From Actinomycetes bacterium (GTDB taxonomy: Bacteria; Actinomycetota; CADDZG01; JAHWKV01), in contig JAJCYF010000014.1 in the NCBI GenBank assembly GCA_029263035.1, positions 1-24,775 of the forward strand: a stretch of DNA of 24,775 nt. Direction: 5' to 3'. Position numbers and translations under genes: made by a program. Numbering within the stretch: position 1 is the first letter of the stretch; each line of letters starts with the position of its first letter. Below are positions 22,585 to 24,775 of this stretch, one piece after another. The notes below the pieces were generated by a model that was given only the letters and a program-made list of their open reading frames with translations, ran no database searches and had not been told where the DNA came from.

Positions 22585-24162
22585 TTGAAAACTGTCTATG
22601 AAGTGAACCCGTCCATCTGGGTCGAGACCACCGACGAAACCAGCTACCCGCATCTGCCCAACTCGGGCATGACCTTCGACGCGGCCGTGATCGGGGGCGG
22701 GATTGCCGGGCTGACCACGGCGCTGCTGCTGAAGCGGGCCGGCCTTTCGGTCGCTCTGGTAGAGGCCAGGCGGATAGCCGCCGGCGCCACCGGCTACACC
22801 ACCGCCAAGGTGACCTCGCTACACGGGCTCACCTACGCCCGTCTTATGGATGAGCAGGGCGAAGACAAGGCCCGGCAGTACGCCGAGGCCTCCCAGGCGG
22901 CGGTGGAGCAGATCGCCGCCTTCGTGGCCGAGGACGGCATCGACTGCGCCTTCGAGCGGATGCTGGCTTTGACCTACACCGAGGACCCCGACCGGGTGAT
23001 CGACATCCAAAACGAGGTCGACGCCGCCCGCACGCTGGGCCTGCCCGCCTCGCTCACCACCACCACCGACCTGCCCTACGAGGTGACGGCGGCGGTGCAG
23101 TTCGACAACCAGGCCCAGTTCCACCCCCGCCGCTACGCGCTGGGGCTGGCGCAGCTGATCGAGGGCGACGGCTGCCGGATCTTCGAAGAAACCCGGGCTC
23201 AGGACATCGAGTCTCCGGAGGGGGACCACCCAGGCGGGCGCCACGAGATCCGCACCGAGCACGGCACGCTTCACGCCGACCACGTCGTCCAGGCGACCCA
23301 TCTGCCCTTCCACGACCCGGCCGGGCTGTTCGCCCGGGCGGCACCCGCCCGCTCCTACTGCATGGCGGTCCAGATCGAAGGAAAGGTGCCGCAGGCGATG
23401 TACCTGAGCGCCGACAACCCGGTCCGCTCGCTACGGCCGCACCGCAGCGGCGACACCGAGTACCTGCTGGTGGGCGGCGAGGGCCACAAGGTGGGTCAGG
23501 GCGACTTCACCACCACCCGCTACGCCAAGCTGGAGGCCTGGGTCAGGGAACGGTTCAACGTTAAGTCGGTGGACTTTCGCTGGTCGGCGCAGGACTACAT
23601 GCCCGCCGACGAGGTGCCGTTCATCGGCAACCTGGCGCCCAGGACCGAGCGGCTCTACGTCGCCACGGGCTTCAAGAAGTGGGGGATGACCACCGGCACC
23701 GCCGCCGGGATGATCCTGCGCGACTACATCCTGGAGCGGCCGAACCCGTGGAGTGAGGTTTTCGACGCGACCCGGATGGACCTCGGCGCCTCCGCCTCCA
23801 ACCTGGTCAAGGAGAACGCCAACGTGGCCAAACGCTTCCTGGGGGACCGGCTCTCCGCTCTGGTGGCCCCCGACATCGATTCGCTGAAACCGGGCGAGGG
23901 GGCGATCGTCCGGGCGGGCAGGCACAAGGTTGCCGCCTACCGGGAGCTGGGCGGAATGGTCAAGGCGGTGTCCCCGACCTGCACCCACCTGGGGTGTGTC
24001 GTGTCGTTCAACGACGCCGAGCAGTCGTGGGACTGTCCGTGCCACGGGTCCCGGTTCGACATCGACGGCGGAGTTATCGAGGGACCTGCGGTGGAGCCGC
24101 TGGAAACGGTGGAAACCGGCGACGACGTTCTGGCATCACCGACCATGCAGTCGAACCCCTAG
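22585..24162 (+). CDS. FAD-dependent oxidoreductase (DAO/DadA type) fused to a C-terminal Rieske domain
   Basis: 525 residues. The N-terminal Rossmann motif AAVIGGGIAGLTTALLLKRA (glycines about 37-42) is followed by a DadA-like D-amino-acid-oxidase fold, with EARRIAAGATGYTTAKVT near 55 and TERLYVATGFKKWGMTTGTAAG near 350. The C-terminal domain binds a Rieske [2Fe-2S] cluster: Cys466-x-His468 and Cys484-x-x-His487, with Cys471 and Cys486 placed to form the stabilising disulphide. This fusion is a known architecture whose substrate is undefined; electrons probably pass between FAD and the cluster. No signal peptide is visible, so it is likely cytoplasmic. TTG 22585 has AAAGG at about 10 nt; GTG 22603 is an alternative. 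It converges on the M23 peptidase gene. Confidence 0.9.
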   Translation: MKTVYEVNPSIWVETTDETSYPHLPNSGMTFDAAVIGGGIAGLTTALLLKRAGLSVALVEARRIAAGATGYTTAKVTSLHGLTYARLMDEQGEDKARQYAEASQAAVEQIAAFVAEDGIDCAFERMLALTYTEDPDRVIDIQNEVDAARTLGLPASLTTTTDLPYEVTAAVQFDNQAQFHPRRYALGLAQLIEGDGCRIFEETRAQDIESPEGDHPGGRHEIRTEHGTLHADHVVQATHLPFHDPAGLFARAAPARSYCMAVQIEGKVPQAMYLSADNPVRSLRPHRSGDTEYLLVGGEGHKVGQGDFTTTRYAKLEAWVRERFNVKSVDFRWSAQDYMPADEVPFIGNLAPRTERLYVATGFKKWGMTTGTAAGMILRDYILERPNPWSEVFDATRMDLGASASNLVKENANVAKRFLGDRLSALVAPDIDSLKPGEGAIVRAGRHKVAAYRELGGMVKAVSPTCTHLGCVVSFNDAEQSWDCPCHGSRFDIDGGVIEGPAVEPLETVETGDDVLASPTMQSNP

Positions 24163-24183
24163 GAGCCTTCAGCAGCCTCCTAG
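24159..24183. terminator. Hairpin between the Rieske oxidoreductase and M23 peptidase genes
   Basis: CTAGGAG (24159-24165) and CTCCTAG (24177-24183) form a perfect 7-bp stem with an 11-nt loop. It fills the 25-nt gap between the two convergent stop codons and overlaps the first stop. There is no U-run on either strand, so terminator function is uncertain. Confidence 0.4.
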
Positions 24184-24187
24184 CGGA

Positions 24188-24775
24188 CTACTTCCCGCAG
24201 GCGGCCCGGGCAGCCGGGGTCGGGTTGATCGGAACCCCTCCGGAGCGGATCTCAAAGTGCAGGTGCGGGGGACCGCCCTTGGCGTTGCCGGAGTCGCCCA
24301 CGTAACCGATGATCTCGCCGGCCTTTACCTTCTGGCCCGGCGCCACCTCCGAGTAGCCGGCCAGGTGGGTGTAGAAGTACTCGTTGCCGTCGTCGCCCCT
24401 CAGGTAGACGCTCATGCCTCCCAGCGAGCTGGTCTGCCGGCGCAGCAGCGTGCCATCGACAATGGCGGCCGCTGGTGTCCTCATTGCGGCGAACATGTCC
24501 ACGCCCTGGTGGCTTCGGCCTCCGGATCGGGGTGCCCCCCACGTGTCGGTGAAGGAGACCGGTCCCGCCACCGGGCACGAGCCCTTCCTTCCCACCGGTA
24601 CCGCCGGAGCATCCCCCGCCAGCCGGGCGGCGGGCGGGGCGGAGGAAGCGGGGGCCTTGACCGGGGCAGCCGGCGGCGGCGGCGGGGCGGCCGGCTTGGC
24701 GGCCGCCTCGGATTTCGCCTTGGCGGCGGAGGCAGCTTTGGCCGCCCTCTCCTGCTCCGCTTTTTCGGCGGCGGC
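24188..24775 (-). CDS. M23-family peptidoglycan metallopeptidase (5' end beyond window)
   Basis: The frame is open to the right edge, so about 195 C-terminal residues are seen and the start is outside. The visible N-terminal part (about 60 residues) is Ala/Lys/Glu-rich, like the end of a coiled coil, then a Pro/Ala-rich linker. The M23 domain follows: CPVAGPVSFTDTWGAPRSGG, HQGVDMFA (HxxxD zinc motif), EYFYTHLAG, GEIIGYVGDSG and HLHFEIRSGG (HxH motif). This is the EnvC/NlpD-like layout of an extracellular cell-wall endopeptidase or an amidase activator; the zinc ligands are all present, so it is probably catalytic. A GTG at 24595 inside the frame is not needed as the start because the linker continues upstream without a stop. 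Confidence 0.9.
   Translation of the reverse strand, partial: AAAEKAEQERAAKAASAAKAKSEAAAKPAAPPPPPAAPVKAPASSAPPAARLAGDAPAVPVGRKGSCPVAGPVSFTDTWGAPRSGGRSHQGVDMFAAMRTPAAAIVDGTLLRRQTSSLGGMSVYLRGDDGNEYFYTHLAGYSEVAPGQKVKAGEIIGYVGDSGNAKGGPPHLHFEIRSGGVPINPTPAARAACGK

Noticed and set aside
24251..24595. M23 gene starting at GTG 24595 as a complete small secreted peptidase
   Set aside because: The frame remains open to the window edge through a coiled-coil-like and Pro/Ala linker typical of larger M23 proteins, so the gene is truncated by the window.

Overview
The window is GC-rich, densely packed bacterial DNA with many GTG/TTG starts, 4-nt start/stop overlaps and strong Shine-Dalgarno (SD) sequences. 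The gene set (DrrAB-type ABC exporter, GPP34/GOLPH3-like protein, RsbR-RsbS-RsbT stressosome genes, GlgX-TreY-TreZ trehalose genes, LLM flavin oxidoreductase, PolX-like PHP protein) points to an actinomycete-type bacterium, probably a poorly sampled soil lineage of Actinomycetota. This assignment is inference from gene content and codon style. I saw no rRNA, tRNA, CRISPR array, insertion sequence or phage gene, so the region reads as chromosomal core or accessory DNA rather than a mobile island.

Layout. 1-277: the end of an unrecognised gene. 430-2249: a DrrA/DrrB exporter pair. 2260-2949 (minus): a GPP34-family protein. 3063-3308: a small glycine-rich hydrophilic protein followed by a good intrinsic terminator. 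3364-10526 (minus): nine co-directional genes. In transcription order these are rsbR, rsbS, rsbT, an rsbX-like phosphatase, a GAF-SpoIIE phosphatase, an RsbV-like STAS protein, and then a tightly overlapped trio: N-formylglutamate amidohydrolase family, DUF1704/QEGLA (MATCAP-like) metallopeptidase family, and GshB-like ATP-grasp ligase. 10895-11290 (plus): a stand-alone HATPase anti-sigma-type kinase. 11404-17908: glgX-treY-treZ, the glycogen-to-trehalose route. 17905-18051 (minus) and 18312-18554 (plus): two small hydrophilic proteins. 18551-19606 (minus): an LLM oxidoreductase. 19763-20731: a CBS-pair protein with a hydrophobic segment and seven consecutive 11-residue Lys/Ala/Glu repeats (LEA group 3-like or H1-like). 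20782-21429 (minus): a HAD phosphatase. 21467-22492: a PHP protein. 22585-24162: an FAD oxidoreductase fused to a Rieske domain. 24188-24775 (minus): an M23 peptidase cut by the window edge.

How it may fit together. The stressosome and partner-switching genes would release a general-stress (SigB/SigF-type) sigma factor, but none is encoded here. Sequences resembling that class of promoter (GTTT-like, 12-15 nt, GGGnA-like) lie upstream of several neighbours, most convincingly the CBS/11-mer-repeat gene at 19763, the small protein at 3063 and the Rieske oxidoreductase at 22585. With trehalose synthesis, a LEA-like protein and small hydrophilic proteins, this suggests a desiccation/osmotic-stress neighbourhood. 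The most novel candidates are the overlapped amidohydrolase / DUF1704 peptidase / ATP-grasp trio, which looks like a ligase-plus-peptidase modification or small-peptide pathway, and the CBS-repeat fusion.
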